A stretch of DNA of 64,000 nucleotides from Trichaptum fuscoviolaceum (GCA_910574455.1 CAJSYZ010000001.1:337961-401960), one strand, 5' to 3'. Counted from the stretch's first letter, positions 23,123-35,690 are shown. Program-made: numbers and translations. Notes: a model not told the origin generated them from the sequence alone.

Positions 23123-24185
23123 ATGCCCAGAATCCATCTTAGTCGCACTTTACACTTCAACACAACGACCTTCACGCGCTTTCTATACTTCCTCATCGTC
23201 GTCCTCATTGCGCTCATCGCTTTCGTCTCCCTCATCTTCGTCTTCTCCCAGGCCGTACGCACCGCACCCAACAGAGACTGGGCACGCAACGTCAATGTCA
23301 TTGTTATCGGTGCTGCGTATGTCTTAGTCGTAAGTACTTTATTCTGCTCGAGACATTATTGCTGAAAGACGCCTTTGCTCTGGGGCAGCTCGTCATCTCA
23401 CTCGCGTTCTGCCTCAAACGCCGGTTGTCGGTACGCTTGAAGTTAGCAAGGATACCGAAAGGACGGATAGCAACGGGGAAGGGCGATGTTCCGAAGGTAC
23501 GTGCTGTGGTGATATGCTGGATTCTATAGCTGATGTCTTTGACAGGTTGTGCATAACTTCATTGAGCAGGAGTTCCTTCGGTCGTGCGCCATCACGTATG
23601 CGTCGCTGCCTAAGGTGGCCCATCGGAATGGCTGGGGCGCGCCAGGGACGAAGTACGAAGGTGTTCGCTTTCGGACTGCGATCCTCGATACTGTTGGTCC
23701 TATTGGTGCGTGCTCGTTATCCTGGTTTTCAGGCAAATCGGTTAAACGTGCTATAACTGTCAGATGCAGCCTCGCGCGCTGTTATTCCATCTATGCCTCC
23801 CCTTTCACCACACGTCCCTTTAGCGCGTCACCTCCGCCACATCCTCCCATTGCTTACTCTCTCCGGAACCTCCGCCTCACACAACACGTACACCACAGAC
23901 ATCGACAAACACGCAGCGCCTGTATTTGAATCGAACAACGAAGGAGACACAGACGAAGCTGGTCCGGAAGAGTACTTCCGTCGATACACCACCGCGGTCG
24001 ACCAGGCGAAGTATTCTGAGCAGGAGATGTCGGAGGTGGACTTCGAGGAGGCGGTGGAGGCGGCGGGGTTCTTGAAAGGAATGTGAGTGGTCATGTAGCT
24101 CAAATGCATTTCCTCAGCGTCCACTGACCTCTTACATGGCAGTCTGGACGCGTATAAAGCTGCGCTTGACGAACAGCAAGCATAG
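23123..24185 (+). CDS. DLT1: Dlt1-like (defect at low temperature) membrane protein, copy C, intact
   Basis: Five exons (23123..23329, 23389..23496, 23546..23705, 23764..24082, 24143..24185) give 278 aa with no stop. The introns (59, 49, 58, 60 bp) match copy B exactly in length and phase. The features are those of the family: N-terminal helix after a short MPRIHLSRT start, the NRDWARNVNVIVIGAAYVL helix, ARIPKGRIATGKGDVPK, RSCAITYASLPKVAH, GWGAPGTKYEG and PPLSPHVPLARHLRH. A variable linker around residues 215-235 is followed by an acidic tail (GPEEYFRRYTTAVDQAKYS) and a terminal exon LDAYKAALDEQQA. It probably sits in an internal or plasma membrane with the large domain in the cytosol (inferred). 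It is the inverted partner of copy B and lies 600 bp upstream of F-box copy C. Confidence 0.87.
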
Positions 24186-24790
24186 GAATCATCCCCCGCG
24201 CCCAACTGCCATCTGGGCCTCCTGCGATCGCCAGACATGCTATCCATGAGACTGACCAAGCATGCGGATACTGTTCGAAGCCGTTTAAGTCGTTGTGGAC
24301 AGTCCTTTGGCGCGAAGTCGTGTAAAATGGACGATGTGCGTCAAGTAAAATTACACATGTATTATTTTCGTGTGTAGTTTTCTGAAACAGCTCATTCCGT
24401 GTCAATGGAGCCTTGGCTGTACTTGTTCTCAAGGCCTAACCACCTCGGTGACTACCCTTCACTTGCGACTTCAGTCAGAGGCTTAGAAATCAGATTATCC
24501 AGCTAACATGACTCCTCTGCGACAACGCCAATATCACAATTCTGTAGGCTTGAAATCTCAAGACAGATGCTTGTGCTCGTCCACACGTCTTATTCTTGTC
24601 AACTGTTTTAATTATTTGAGAGAAGCCGGGATGGACGACATGACTCGGAGTAAAAAAAGCATACATCTCTCACGCTAGAAATAACTTCGAGTCAGCTAAG
24701 GGGAAAGGGGAGGAGCTCGAGGTGAACACGAGGTCGGTCCACGACGTACACCATCTCCAACCTTTCTCTGCTTCAACACTGATCTCGACC

Positions 24791-26347
24791 ATGGCTACGC
24801 CCCTGTTGTTAGCCAAAACTATATGGAAGGAAGGACTCCGAACATGGAATAAGATATGGACAGATGGTGTACAAGAACTGTGAGCAGCTATGTTCCTTTG
24901 AACCGAAGACTTTGCGGAGTACTCATTGAAACTTTGAAGGAACGCAACCATTGAGGACATGCAAGAGGACATACCAATGGGCGTATCATCTGCACTGGCA
25001 AGGGAGAAGGCCCGACGTTTGGATATCATGCAAAAGGAGCTCGCCTCTAAAATCGATGACGTGCGCCTTCCTATCGATAACGTGCGCCTTGATATTCGAG
25101 CCAGCGGACCCAGGCTAACTCTCTGCGATATCCCCGACGAGGTTATCTTAGAAATACTACAATCGACGTGCACCAACTTCCGGTCCAACTTCCGGTCTAT
25201 CGTAAACATGTCGCTCGTCTGCAAGCAATTCAGGCGCATCGTGTTATCCTCATCCAATCTTTGGGCGGGATGTCAACTCACGTTACACATGCCACCTCAT
25301 ATCATCGACATGGTTTTTTCTCGGAGCGGCTCCAATGGGATTGCTGTCGAACTCGTGGACAGGCCTCGACCTTCGCAAGAGTTGCTGATAAGCTCTCTTA
25401 CAAAGCTGATTGAGCATAGGTCAAGGTGGAGAGAGCTTGAAATTGAGCTCTCAGACGAAACATTGCAGCTTATCCTTGCTCACTTCCGAAATGCATATCT
25501 CAGCGCATTGGTCAGTTTGAGCCATAACTCCTTCTTCCCCATCTATCAGGACTGGATGCTACCGTCCCTGCGCGTCCTGGTCGACGGCGAATGGACACCT
25601 CCACTCTCGTTCGCCAATAGGGTTCCCAACTTGATCAAATGTTGTCTTGAGTCGACGCCTTCCAAGTTCTCCGAGCTCTTCAGCTTTCTGAATGCTATCC
25701 CGCGGCTCGAGGAACTACAGCTCAAGATATATGACGAGAACACCTTGGTTCAAAGCACAACATTACACCTACCCGCGCTCAAGACTCTCATTCTCCGGTT
25801 CAGATCGGAATCTAAACATGGCGCTCTTGTTGAGCATACCCTACGTCTGTTTTCGTGCCCAGAAGTCAAACAGTTTTCGCTCTTCCTCAACAAGGGTGGG
25901 GATGAAACTCTGGATAGTATAATCTTAGGATGGAGACGCGCATTGCCGTCTTTACGCAGTCTGTGTCCATGTCTAGAGAGCATCAGTCTTTCATTATTCA
26001 ACTTTAGAACGCGGGAGAAGATGTATTTCATCGACGATGTTCTTCAAAATCTTCCACGCACCATCGAGAACATCCACCTAAATATATGGTTCGGCCTGCT
26101 TCTCTCACATTACCACGACTCGCTGCCGCAAGCATCGAAATCTACCCACCCGTGCTTAACATCTCTTATCATTGAGCATAGAAACTCCATGGATGAGGAC
26201 TTCTTCGCACAGGTTGCTGCACAGCTTAAGTTGCGGAATATTAGGTTGAAGAAGATTTCAAACATACGTCAGCGGAAGGAAGTAAAGAAGACTCGGAATG
26301 TTTTCCGCGAAGCAGGGGTACTCTATGATGTGAACGTACCTCAATAA
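24791..26347 (+). CDS. F-box/LRR-like protein, copy C
   Basis: Two exons (24791..24879 and 24940..26347, 60-bp intron, GTGAGC donor) give 498 aa. Exon 1 is MATPLLLAKTIWKEG... ending IWTDGVQEL. Exon 2 begins NATIEDMQEDIP, a charged helical stretch (ALAREKARRLDIMQKEL, with one internal IDNVRLD heptad), the F-box (about 89-135; LTLCDIPDEVILEILQS, SLVCKQFRRIVLSSSNLW), MPPHIIDMVFSRSG and the LRR-like tail with FIDDVLQNLPRTI. It is the inverted sister of the gene at 5,425 but with a single N-terminal module, so it shows the ancestral form. The 3' flank stays similar to that sister for about 90 bp, up to 'gggcatgc'. Confidence 0.88.
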
Positions 26348-26464
26348 AATGTAATTATCTGACATTATATAGTATCACGTTGACGATTTATATCTATCAT
26401 GGGTGAATTTGAATACATGGCGAAAAGGTATGGAAAGAGTGTTATGGGCATGCTCTTTTTCGTC

Positions 26465-27475
26465 GAGGACCCCGACATGGCATGTTAACAGAAGATTCTA
26501 ATCTCAAACCATGACTCTTCTAAGATTACCAGTTTCCTTGCTATAAAGCAGGTCCGGGCGTCAGCTACATTGTAGGCTATGGGTCTCTTTCGCAACTGAT
26601 ACAGCCTCTCGAGCTTACCAATCTTGCTTTTCCTCTAGTATGTCCACTCGCCAGCCAAGGTAGTAACTTGGCAACTCCATTCCGTGGTCAGTTAGAAAAG
26701 GCATATACTGGCAGCGCCGATTGGAGACTGCTATTCCTGACAATTGTCTTTCTGCCTCCGTGACTGGAATTGTCCATATGTCACCTGCTTCATATAACCC
26801 CCGCATTAGTATCTTTGCTTCTGTGACAACCTACCGTCAAGCAGACCTGTCTGTCGTTCTGTGGATCCATGGAGGAGGATTAGTAGAACTTACTTATCTG
26901 GGAGATTCCTCCTCTATATTGATCTCAAACTGACTCTGATGCTATTACACAGGTATGTCGGTGGAAGCTTGAGCGGAGCAAGTGGTGAAGAAACGGGAAG
27001 AGGTATCGAGGCAATCTAGCTGGAATATTGACTTCGAAAGTTTGGTGAGTACCGCAGTAGCCCTTAATTGTGCTGAGCCGAGGAACCTGTTTGTTGTGCT
27101 CATGAACCTAGACAGGATTACATGCAGTAAGAAGTGAGACAAAGGTACACACCGAGTGTTTGTACCTGTGCACTGTGAGCTGTTGAGTTGAAGCTTCCCG
27201 TTTGCTGGAGAGTCATGGTTTAACATCTCCGGTGGTCCAATAAATTTCTCTCAGATGGATACAGCAAGATGTACGTAGGCCTGTTCACTTACTTATCTTA
27301 TCCTTCCATGCTCCGGATGAGGAGCCACAGATATTCCTCTTTGGCAGGGACCTGTGCTGCATGATGATCTGGGGTGAACCAGCCAGTGCAGAATGTGTCA
27401 TGCAGAACTTGGTAGCGCAGAGAGGATATACACAACAGTATAAGTACGATAATTCTGTCCGAGGTAAGTGACTTG
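26465..27475 (+). pseudogene. Carboxylesterase relic C, nucleophile replaced
   Basis: This is the inverted counterpart of 1-680, including the esterase 5' flank (gtcgag..., catgactcttct). In the plus direction one reads LSVVLWIHGGG (oxyanion-hole HGGG, 26,848-26,880), then YVGGSLSGASGEE near 26,953, then IWGEPASAECVMQNLVAQ near 27,366. The last is the nucleophile-elbow segment, normally GESAG; here a TCA-to-CCA type change makes GEPAS, removing the catalytic serine. The signal-peptide exon is missing and frames change between segments. The trace ends near QYKYDNSV. It is a dead type-B carboxylesterase. Confidence 0.75.
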
Positions 27476-27479
27476 CTCT

Positions 27480-27810
27480 ATATCCCTATATGCAATGGGA
27501 TTTACTCGGGCACAATATTGCTGTTAGTTGACTTGCATGGTTGGGTAAAGTGATCCACGTACTTCAGAGAATGACAAGAAGGTAGAAAGAGAGACGTATC
27601 AGGTGCGAGCCTCCTCAACGCAGGCATAGTATCTTGAATACTCTCACGAATTACTTACGTTTCCCACGCTACTACTAACCAACATCTGAATTTGAAAATC
27701 ACAACTTGAACCCTCAACCTCTTGTTGCCGCCTCCTCCAGAGCCACCCGAACGCCTTATTCCTTGACACTTCACCGGAAAATACCACACACGAGCATCTT
27801 GACATAGGTC
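27480..27810. other. Intergenic, no gene seen
   Basis: The interval lies between the esterase relic and F-box copy E. It has no supported open frame and probably contains the promoter for the gene starting at 27,811. Confidence 0.35.
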
Positions 27811-29360
27811 ATGTCGAATTCGCGTGATGGTAGGCCTCAGACAGCCGTCAATGCAGTCTGGAAGAAAGGCATATTTCACCTGGAAGAGATTTGGACAGAG
27901 GTTGCGAAAGACTTCCAAAAGTAAGCAGTTATTTCTCATTTATTCCCGTCGGGCTTCTGCAGTTTTTGCTAATGTAATTCCTTAGGGATCTGGTCCCGGA
28001 GGGGTTGGAGGAGACTTTGGCTTTCACGTTGGCGAGAGAACGGATCAGGCATTTGGATGCCGTGTTGAAGAAACTCACCTCCACATTCGAGACCGTACGC
28101 CGCAGTGTTGAAGATTACGATGTCAGACTGTCTGTCGGTATTGAAAATCTGCCGGACGAGGTCATCGAGTGGATCATCCACTTCTCTTGCGCAGACTGGA
28201 AGTTCCTTGTTGACGTCTCGCGTGTTTCCAAACGGTTCAGGCGTGTTGCATTATCTTCACCAAGGTTGTGGGCCGCATGCGTACTCACGCTCGATATGCC
28301 ACCCGGTGCAGTTGATTTGGTTGCCTCAAGGGCTGCCTCCATTGGTCTTAATGTGAAAATTGTGGAAACAAACCGAGAAGTGCTACTATCTCCTATGGAC
28401 AGGCTTACTGTATTATTCAGATACAGTGCAAGATGGAAATCGGCTGTATTAAAGCTCTCCAGAACCACAGCAGTATCCATCAGCGCTTATTTCCCGAACC
28501 CTGACCTCGGTGCATTAGTCAACCTCGATATCGAAAGCAATATTTACACAAAGTGGTTAATGCCGTCACTGCGCTCACTCAAGCTGTACAACCACAATGA
28601 TGTGCTTGCAGTCTCTTTTGCGGAAAAAGTCCCGCAACTGACCGAGTGTCGTCTTCTGCTGGATATCCACAGCTATAACTTCCTATCCGGAGTTTCAGGA
28701 CTTACGACATTGAACCTTCGAATCTGCGATGAGCAAGCCCGTGATATTGCCCGAGGCACTATGACGCTGAACTTTCCCATCCTAAAAAATCTCGGACTTG
28801 ATTTTGCCCTGGCTTCGGAGACCGGTGGGAACATTGTCGACCTCGTACTTCCAGCAATATCGTGTCCGAATATTACGGCGCTCACACTATGCATCAACGA
28901 GGGTTCCGTGAAACAGTCAGATGGCGCTGTTTCCGTTTGCTGGAGGGTCCTTCCTCTGCTACAAGATCTCTATCCGTTCCTCCGCTCGTTCTCGCTCTTC
29001 ATGCAGAGGCACGTTGCGATTCGAAACGTCTCAGAGCCATATAGACTTTACTTCGTCGACGACATTCTTCAACACCTTCCAGGAACTATCGAAAGCATTG
29101 GTCTAGCTGCCTGGAGCATTCCCTTACTGTCCCATCGCCCAGGCTCAGCTCCAGACGCTTTGCAAAGTAGCCACCCGCGTCTGCGGTCGGTAAACATCGA
29201 ACACACTCCGTGGACGGAAGACAGCTTGCTTTCGAAAATTGCGAAACAATTGCATCAGCGCAAAATAGAGCTGAAGGAATTGGAATTCAAATTCTCTGGT
29301 AATGTGCGGACGTACAAGAGGGAAGAGCCAGATTTGTATAATGTGTACTATTATGTCTAA
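27811..29360 (+). CDS. F-box/LRR-like protein, copy E (divergent)
   Basis: Two exons (27811..27920 and 27986..29360, 65-bp intron, GTAAGC donor) give 494 aa. Exon 1 (MSNSRDGRPQTAVNA, VWKKGIFHLEEIWTEVAKD) keeps the signature. Exon 2 has ARERIRHLDAVLKKLTSTF, the F-box (IENLPDEVIEWIIHFSC, VSRVSKRFRRVALSSPRLW), DMPPGAVDLVASRA in place of MPPHIIDM, and a leucine-rich tail with YFVDDILQHLPGTI. It is clearly outside the A/C and D/F/G subgroups. The codon pattern and open frame over 1.4 kb support function. An SCF adaptor role is inferred from the F-box. Confidence 0.87.
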
Positions 29361-29739
29361 ACACTGGTCCTAGTTATCATTTCCATTCGATAGAATATTT
29401 TCTTTGCAGCGGAATTTATTACATGAAGTAGTAGATGAAGCGAGTACGAAACAGGCATCAGTATCTCACGGTACAACTTCAGATGTGACCACTAATGGCG
29501 GCAGCACAACCATCACTACAACAACAACCTTTACTATCGGCGACGCAATCGATAACGATGACCTCGCCGCCAATCTCTATCTTTGAAATTTGAGATCTCT
29601 TCAATGGAAGCCGACATGGTATCAAAGGAAGGAATGTCTAGCCCAAACTGGATATAGGCGAGGACGCACAAGAAAAGTCGCTGTTCCCTTCTATTGAAAT
29701 ATTTCATGAATGCTCAACCTGAGTCTGAAGACACTTGAT

Positions 29740-29930
29740 AATGAACAGAAAGGTAGTGGACGAGCACTCTGACTCTGCAGAAGAGAAGTACCAACACCTG
29801 GACCCATTACTTGAGAGGTTCCCCTCTACTGCAGAAAGCGTGCTCCTTGATATTTGAGCCTACGTTTGCAGGCTATCTCTTTTATGTCTTCCCCGACGAA
29901 GTTATTGACATGCACCGGCGGATTTGTTGG
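29740..29930 (+). pseudogene. Short F-box relic
   Basis: A degenerate copy of the N-terminal helical stretch and F-box start can be read in mixed frames, roughly LLERF.STAESVLLDI, then a stop, then RLSL and FPDEVIDM (near 29,815-29,915). The upstream stretch 29,404-29,586 is open for 60 codons with a T-rich low-complexity run and is not supported as a gene. Confidence 0.5.
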
Positions 29931-29959
29931 CTTAATCTCAAAGCCGTGCGTTCAACAGC

Positions 29960-30775
29960 GACATAACCGACATTTGCTTATCAACTTCAACACATCGATT
30001 TTCACGTGCTTCCTGCACACCCCCAGCGTCCTCTACGTGCTCATTTCCAACATCTTTGCCATGTCAAAGGCCGCACGAACCCAACCGAACAGGGACTGGA
30101 CGCGCAACTCCATTATCATCGTCGTCAATACTACGTATGCCCGATTGTAAGCCGTTCACTCGTCTCATGAACGCTTGGCTGAAAACTCGCCTTTGCTCTG
30201 GGCAACTCGTCATATCACTCGCGTTCTGCGTCAAATGCCAGCTGTCTGTGAACATGAAGTTGGCGAAGATATTCAAAGGACGGATAGCAACTGGAAGAGC
30301 GATGTTCCGAAGATATATGCCGTGGTGATCTATTAAAGTTGTCGCTGATGGCTTTGAAAGGTTGGTTGTGCAGAACTTCATCGAGCAGGAGTTTCTTCGT
30401 TCGTGTGCCATCGCGTGTGCTTCGCTGCGTAAGGTAGCTCATAGGGAGACTGGGTTGCACCGGGGAAGTATGAAACTGCTCGCTTTCGTTATGCGATACT
30501 CGATACTGTCAGTTCAGTCGGTGCGTGCTCATCGTCCTCCAGGTTATCCAAGAAGACGACTGACCATGAGGTTTAGGCGTAGCATCGAGCGCTGACATGT
30601 CATATATGCTGACCCTCTCGCCACATGTCCCCTCAGTGCGTCACTTTCGCTATATTCTCCCGCTCATCGTCCACTCTGAGATCTCGGCCACACACAACAC
30701 CTATACCTCAGATCTCTATGGTCGTTATTCAAGCCGGCTAGACAACCTTATTGAAAACACATTTGAAAGGTAATT
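29960..30775 (+). pseudogene. DLT1: Dlt1-like copy D (degenerate)
   Basis: The order of Dlt1 segments is retained: a hydrophobic exon 1, AARTQPNRDWTRNSIIIV, the GQLVISLAFCVKCQLSVNMKLAKI segment split by damage, QNFIEQEFLRSCAIACASL and HRET for the GWG segment. However, the conserved WGAPGTKY block is broken, splice sites are lost and stops fall in every continuous frame. The 3' exon is unrecognisable after about 30,770. It is the oldest-looking of the plus-strand copies and lies between F-box copy E and the 1,203-aa gene. Confidence 0.75.
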
Positions 30776-31012
30776 TATCTATTCTCAATGACGAGATGAC
30801 AAGAAGTGGGACAAGAAAGATCTCTGTCGGAAAAGCGCAGAGACCGTCTACTCTATCTTGGCGAGGGATAAATTAGGTGAAAGAAGGAGAGAAGGGAAGA
30901 AGGAGAAGCTACAGTAATTTCAACTATCACACGTTGTTCCTGAGAAGGGTCTACGCTTCGCTGACCAAACATCTTTGACTGCCGAAAACTCATCGTATAA
31001 CAAAGTCTCTTT

Positions 31013-34000
31013 CTACTCTTCATCGATCTCGGTGATCCTCGTGTCTGTGTCATTGGAATAGTCTTCAAGGTTGTGTGAAAGCTTCTGCTTCTTCCGCGCT
31101 CGCTGAAGTGCCTCGGTCTGTGCCTCCTCCACCGCTGAAATCTTGCGGATTTGACCACCTTCAAACTTTCTTCGAGATGTGTCGTTATCCCATACTTGGA
31201 ACGCATCAGCTAGCTCGCCTTTTGCTGGGCTTCCAGGAACAGGGTATTTGACAGCGCCTTTGTGTGTATGTGATGTTTTCCTCTTCTTATTTCTTTCCGG
31301 ATTTGACTCTTGACCTACAGACTCCGCGATAAAGCCCCTTTTGCGACTAGGATTCGGAGAAGCCTCGCGATCATGGCTATCTGCAATTGCATTTTGCGAT
31401 AAATTCTCTTCTTCCTCCTTACTTTCGTGTGTCGGGCGCTCGTCAACTTCACGCAGTGCCTGTAAATGATAGATTGCAGGCTCGCACACGACTTCTGTCC
31501 GTGTTTCATCCGTCCTGGGTGTACACCGCGAGCGCTCACATATACGGCATAGGCAAGGAGAATCTGGCCTCGAAGGTCCATCCGTGCCTCGAAATTCAGG
31601 CAAGCTTTTGCCCTCGAGTCTGGATATCGAACGTCTGCGGGCGCTGGGTCGGGTTCTGGCAGTATCCAGATCTAGTAACTGCGGGCGGTTTAAGATCTAT
31701 CAATGACGAATTTTAGCACACAGAAGGAGAGTCTGGGACGAACCTTAACGCTCGAGTCTGATAATAGAATCTGGATGTTCTGATGTCCTATTTGGCAACC
31801 GGCTGAATTGACCATCTCCTCAGCCACGGGCGATGCCGAGACGCAGACAGTTGTTGAGTGCTTGTATGGTGAGCTCTTATATCCGCCCCGTGCTATTGGG
31901 TTAAGCAAGTCTTCTAATAGTGCTACCCGCAGTCTCCTACCGCGTCCTCGCCTCTGTATGTGCAAGTCGTTCATTGCGACAAGCAGGTTTGTTTCAAGCG
32001 CCACGTCCAATGGCCGAGGTTCTGTTGCAGTCGTGCTTAAGCAATAATTGTCTTGCAATGTGGAAGTGTAAATCGTGTTCAATGCCTCTTCCAAGCTTTG
32101 GAAGTTCCCCAATATCGAACCTCTCTCTATAACAGCCGAGTCCAGTGAACTTGGTGTTCCTCGACGATTTCCGTTCTTCCTGCAATGTACGCATTCCGGG
32201 GAAGTGTCTTTCGAGTCTACGACGCCGGCTGCTCCTGCGCTTTGGTGCGTGGAAGGGAATCTTGTCCCAGAACCCGCATGCGAACTCCAGAATGAATCTG
32301 ATAGACCAATATTTTCTAGCACGTCTGCGAAACATGGAAGTCTGCGGATCCGGATAACATCTTCCCTTCTTTTCTTCTCCTCTTCCTCCTTCTTCCTTTC
32401 TTCCTCTTCATCATCATGATGACTACCATCACACTCATCACCATCCTCTTCATCTGAATGATCAAAATAGGGCGATGGAACCCCATGACCGCAATTGACG
32501 GGGAGTGGTGTGAGAATTGGTGCTGTATCGTCCGCAAAAGATCCAATGAGAGAACACGCTGACGGTCCCGGAAGCTTTAAAATGGTCAGTCGTTCCTCAA
32601 TATCCTTTTTCCACTTTGCCTTTGCTTCTCTCTCCTCCATTCTGCAGAAGGTGCAGCGGCTGTACTTGCGTTTGCCCGAGCGAGCATGATTGAAACTGAG
32701 GCTATCCCATATTCGTAAGAGGTCATGTATATCAGTACCCCGTGCGTAGTCTGATCTTGAAATTGAGAAACTGTGTAGGTCCATCAACCACTCGCTAACT
32801 ATCCACCATAATCGTGTCTCGTGGAAGTTGCAGAGACGTGTGGGCTTTCTGTATCTCATGGCCAAACATCTTCTGAATGTTGTGTAGTCAAAGTGGGATC
32901 GAAGTGCTCCACAGTCAGTATGTGTGACCCTTTCACGTTGTCTGAACGGAACACAGGAGTAGTCATGACCGTTGATAATCACTGTCCACTCCCAGTTCTC
33001 GTCCGTCCACTTTCTGCTAAGCTCTTCAGGCTCGTCGAGGCTTCCATATTTCTGTATGCGTATGTGATCTCCGAAAGGAAAAGCAATTGGCTTGCCTACA
33101 ATGCCATCGAGGTCTTCTAACTGACATAGCCAGCTGCGAAGATTGGACAGATAGTTCCCGACACTGATGTATGGCAAAGAAAAACCTTGCTTGCTGCCGG
33201 GTGAAATTTCATATACCAAATCCTTCACGATGCAAGAAAGCACTGGTAAGAAGACACAGCTCTGACAATTGGTTATGAGAGTACTTTGTCCAAATCCTGG
33301 CTTAATTGTTGTGGCGCTGTAATAATAAACAAATTGGTAAGTAACAAGAGGTCCGGTGGAAGAAAAACCACTTCAATCTTACAGAATGCACAAGTGTGTT
33401 ACTAAGTCAAGTATGTGAGGAGCCATTCTAGAGAGTGATGTTAGAATGATTCTCCTAACTAGTAACCTGCCATGGTGATCTTACCTATGGTGAAGAAATC
33501 TCTTGAATATGGCTAACAGACTGCTCAGACTAGAAGCCCTAAATAAGTGTCTTCCAAGGATGGACAAAGAGTAGTGACCATCGGTAGTCAGCACATTGAC
33601 TATCATTGAACATATATAGATATCATCAAGGGTTGAGATTAAAGAGTTGTCGTCTAAGTCATCCTTTGAGATATTCCGTAGAGCGTAAAAGAGCGCCTCC
33701 AATACATAATTAACTTGAGCCGATGAGACCCCAAGATAGTTCCTGAAAGAATCACAGCATAATTTGAGTATGGCACAAAGAAAAACATAATGTAGCGAAA
33801 TACTGCTTACTGAGTAAGGGATTCCATAATATTTCTTATTTTTGGGTCACCACAAATGTATGGTGTTGCTCCCAATGCTTTGTAACCAACAAGTTTGCCA
33901 TTGCGAGGATCAGCTCTAGTTATCCACTTGACTTCAAATTGAAAACTGTTGTCAAGATCATCAAACGAGCAATGTAGAAACGTGGTATCAGCATCCTGGA

Positions 34001-34935
34001 TTAGTTTCTCCTTCCCTAGAAAGATATCAATCATAATGAGCATAAGCTCATAGTGCCTGCAAAGCCGCCACAGTTGCTTTTGTGCCTCAACACGCAGGCT
34101 TCGTTTATCACCCCTATAAAGTGGGTCAATCATGGGCAGTTATTCTCTATATCACTTTAAATTACTACCTTGCTTGAATCAGAAGTCGTCTGAATGCCAT
34201 GGTTACAGACGTTGACCGAAATATTGCATCCTTGAATGGCTTGAGTTTTTGTATATACCATTCCCGCCTTTCGCGTGGATCTTTAGGGGTATGCTCTAAG
34301 CCACATCCCTGAAGTACTTTAAGAAACACAAAATGAATATAAGGATTGACCTCGCTTTCTGCCAGTGGTACCATTGGGAAATCGAGATCCCGGAGAATGC
34401 GATCTGCGTTCCACTGTGGTGTACGGAAGTGCTTTTGCTCAATATTCATCAGAATCCTTTCGATATAGCGTCCGCAAGGCTGGTAGAAATGGGTGTCTAT
34501 AATACGTCCAGGGCCAGGATTGTTCGTACAGGTCGCCATTGTTGAGAAATCTGATGAGGAGTCGGAGGTATAGCTGCTTTCGTCCGCACTTTCGTTTTGG
34601 ACAGCTATCTTCGGTCTGCACCGTGCCAACGCTTTTTCAAGCAAACGCCCTAGAGGCTGGAAGACGTGTGTGTCTAGGGTGCGCCCAGGTCCCGGGTTGT
34701 CGGTACAGGTTGCCATTGACGAGAAAGAAGATGATGCTTCGGAAGGGATTTTATGATGACTGACGGAATTTAGGGACTCGGAGGCACTGGAGAATGAGAA
34801 GGACTCTATGGAATCAGGGTTTTCGAAGAAGTATGTGATGCGTCTAATATCCTCTGGATAGTTGGGAAAAGGTATCTGCGGAGTCTTTGGATTGTTCTTG
34901 TTACCACCTGTCAAAATTCCCCGAAGCTTAGCCAT
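31013..34935 (-). CDS. Large, probably nuclear protein of unknown function (1,203 aa)
   Basis: Six minus-strand exons (34169..34935, 33811..34113, 33485..33742, 33383..33427, 31744..33316, 31013..31678) join in phase to 1,203 aa. Residues ~60-170 contain a duplicated ~50-residue unit, each with MATC.NNPGPGR (first copy MATCTDNPGPGR), DTH and QP.GR. The middle is globular with no domain I can name, although it has scattered Cys pairs (CTFCRMEE, CVHCRK). It includes a strongly acidic stretch with a KKEEEEKKRRED run (around 32,350-32,460). The C-terminus has CLCRICERSRC and several basic clusters (PSRKRG, NKKRKTS, ARKKQK) that look like nuclear localisation signals. Nuclear location is inferred only from these. 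It shows no sign of decay, unlike its neighbours. Confidence 0.75.
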
Positions 34936-35690
34936 AACCGAGAAGGAAAACGCGCAGTACGAGAGTGATGCGAGCTAAACTGTGTAGACGTAAGAGTGTG
35001 AAGGCCGAGCAAGGGTAATGAAAGGCGCAGATGAGGTCGCTCACCGTTCTCATTATTTTATCTTGTTCATTAAGCGATATTTGTCGCGGATGCACAGCAT
35101 CACCTTGCTAGATATTCTGATGTGAGGTAGTGTCGTTCAGCTGGTGTAGATTAATGAGAAAGGAGGCTGTGCAAAGCACATGTACAGTATCTATGATGCT
35201 GTGCGTATGAGAGAGTTGTTTGAGGATGGATTTTCAATTGCTGTATCAGTGCCAACTGAAGACCACGACTCGGAGAACTTAGCTTGAGCTCCAAGCGATG
35301 CTTTCAATATACGCCAGCAGAACGTCCATCACTAGTCTAAGCTTACTGCATCTCTAATTGTCGTTCCCCGTTCCCCGTATGTAGATGCAAAGTGTCTATC
35401 TGTCAATGAGTCAAGGCAGTGTATGTCAATTACAAGTATACATGCCAGTTACAAGTATACGGTATTGCAAAAAGAAAGGTGGAGTAAAGCTCTTGGAAAT
35501 TTGCTACGAAGATCGCACGTACATTGTGTGGGTGTAATAGGCGGTGACTGGTTTCGCCAGACCGTGAGAAATTGTATGTACTTGAAAACTCCAGTGGCAG
35601 CGGTGACTCAACTTGTTCTTCGTCCATCGCCATCACCATCGCCATCGACTACGCTCAAATCGGACTTTCGTCGCTTACGCCTCAGTAATT
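34936..35690. other. Intergenic, no gene seen
   Basis: This is the 5' flank of the 1,203-aa gene. A short direct repeat ('ttacaagtatac') occurs at about 35,431 and 35,450, and a run of 'catcgc' triplet-like repeats at about 35,625-35,645. No gene is supported. Confidence 0.35.

Noticed and set aside
29404..29586. A 60-codon T-rich peptide gene after F-box copy E
   Set aside because: It is short and low complexity (threonine run) and lies in the 3' flank; it may be the old 3' part of a neighbouring relic but cannot be supported.
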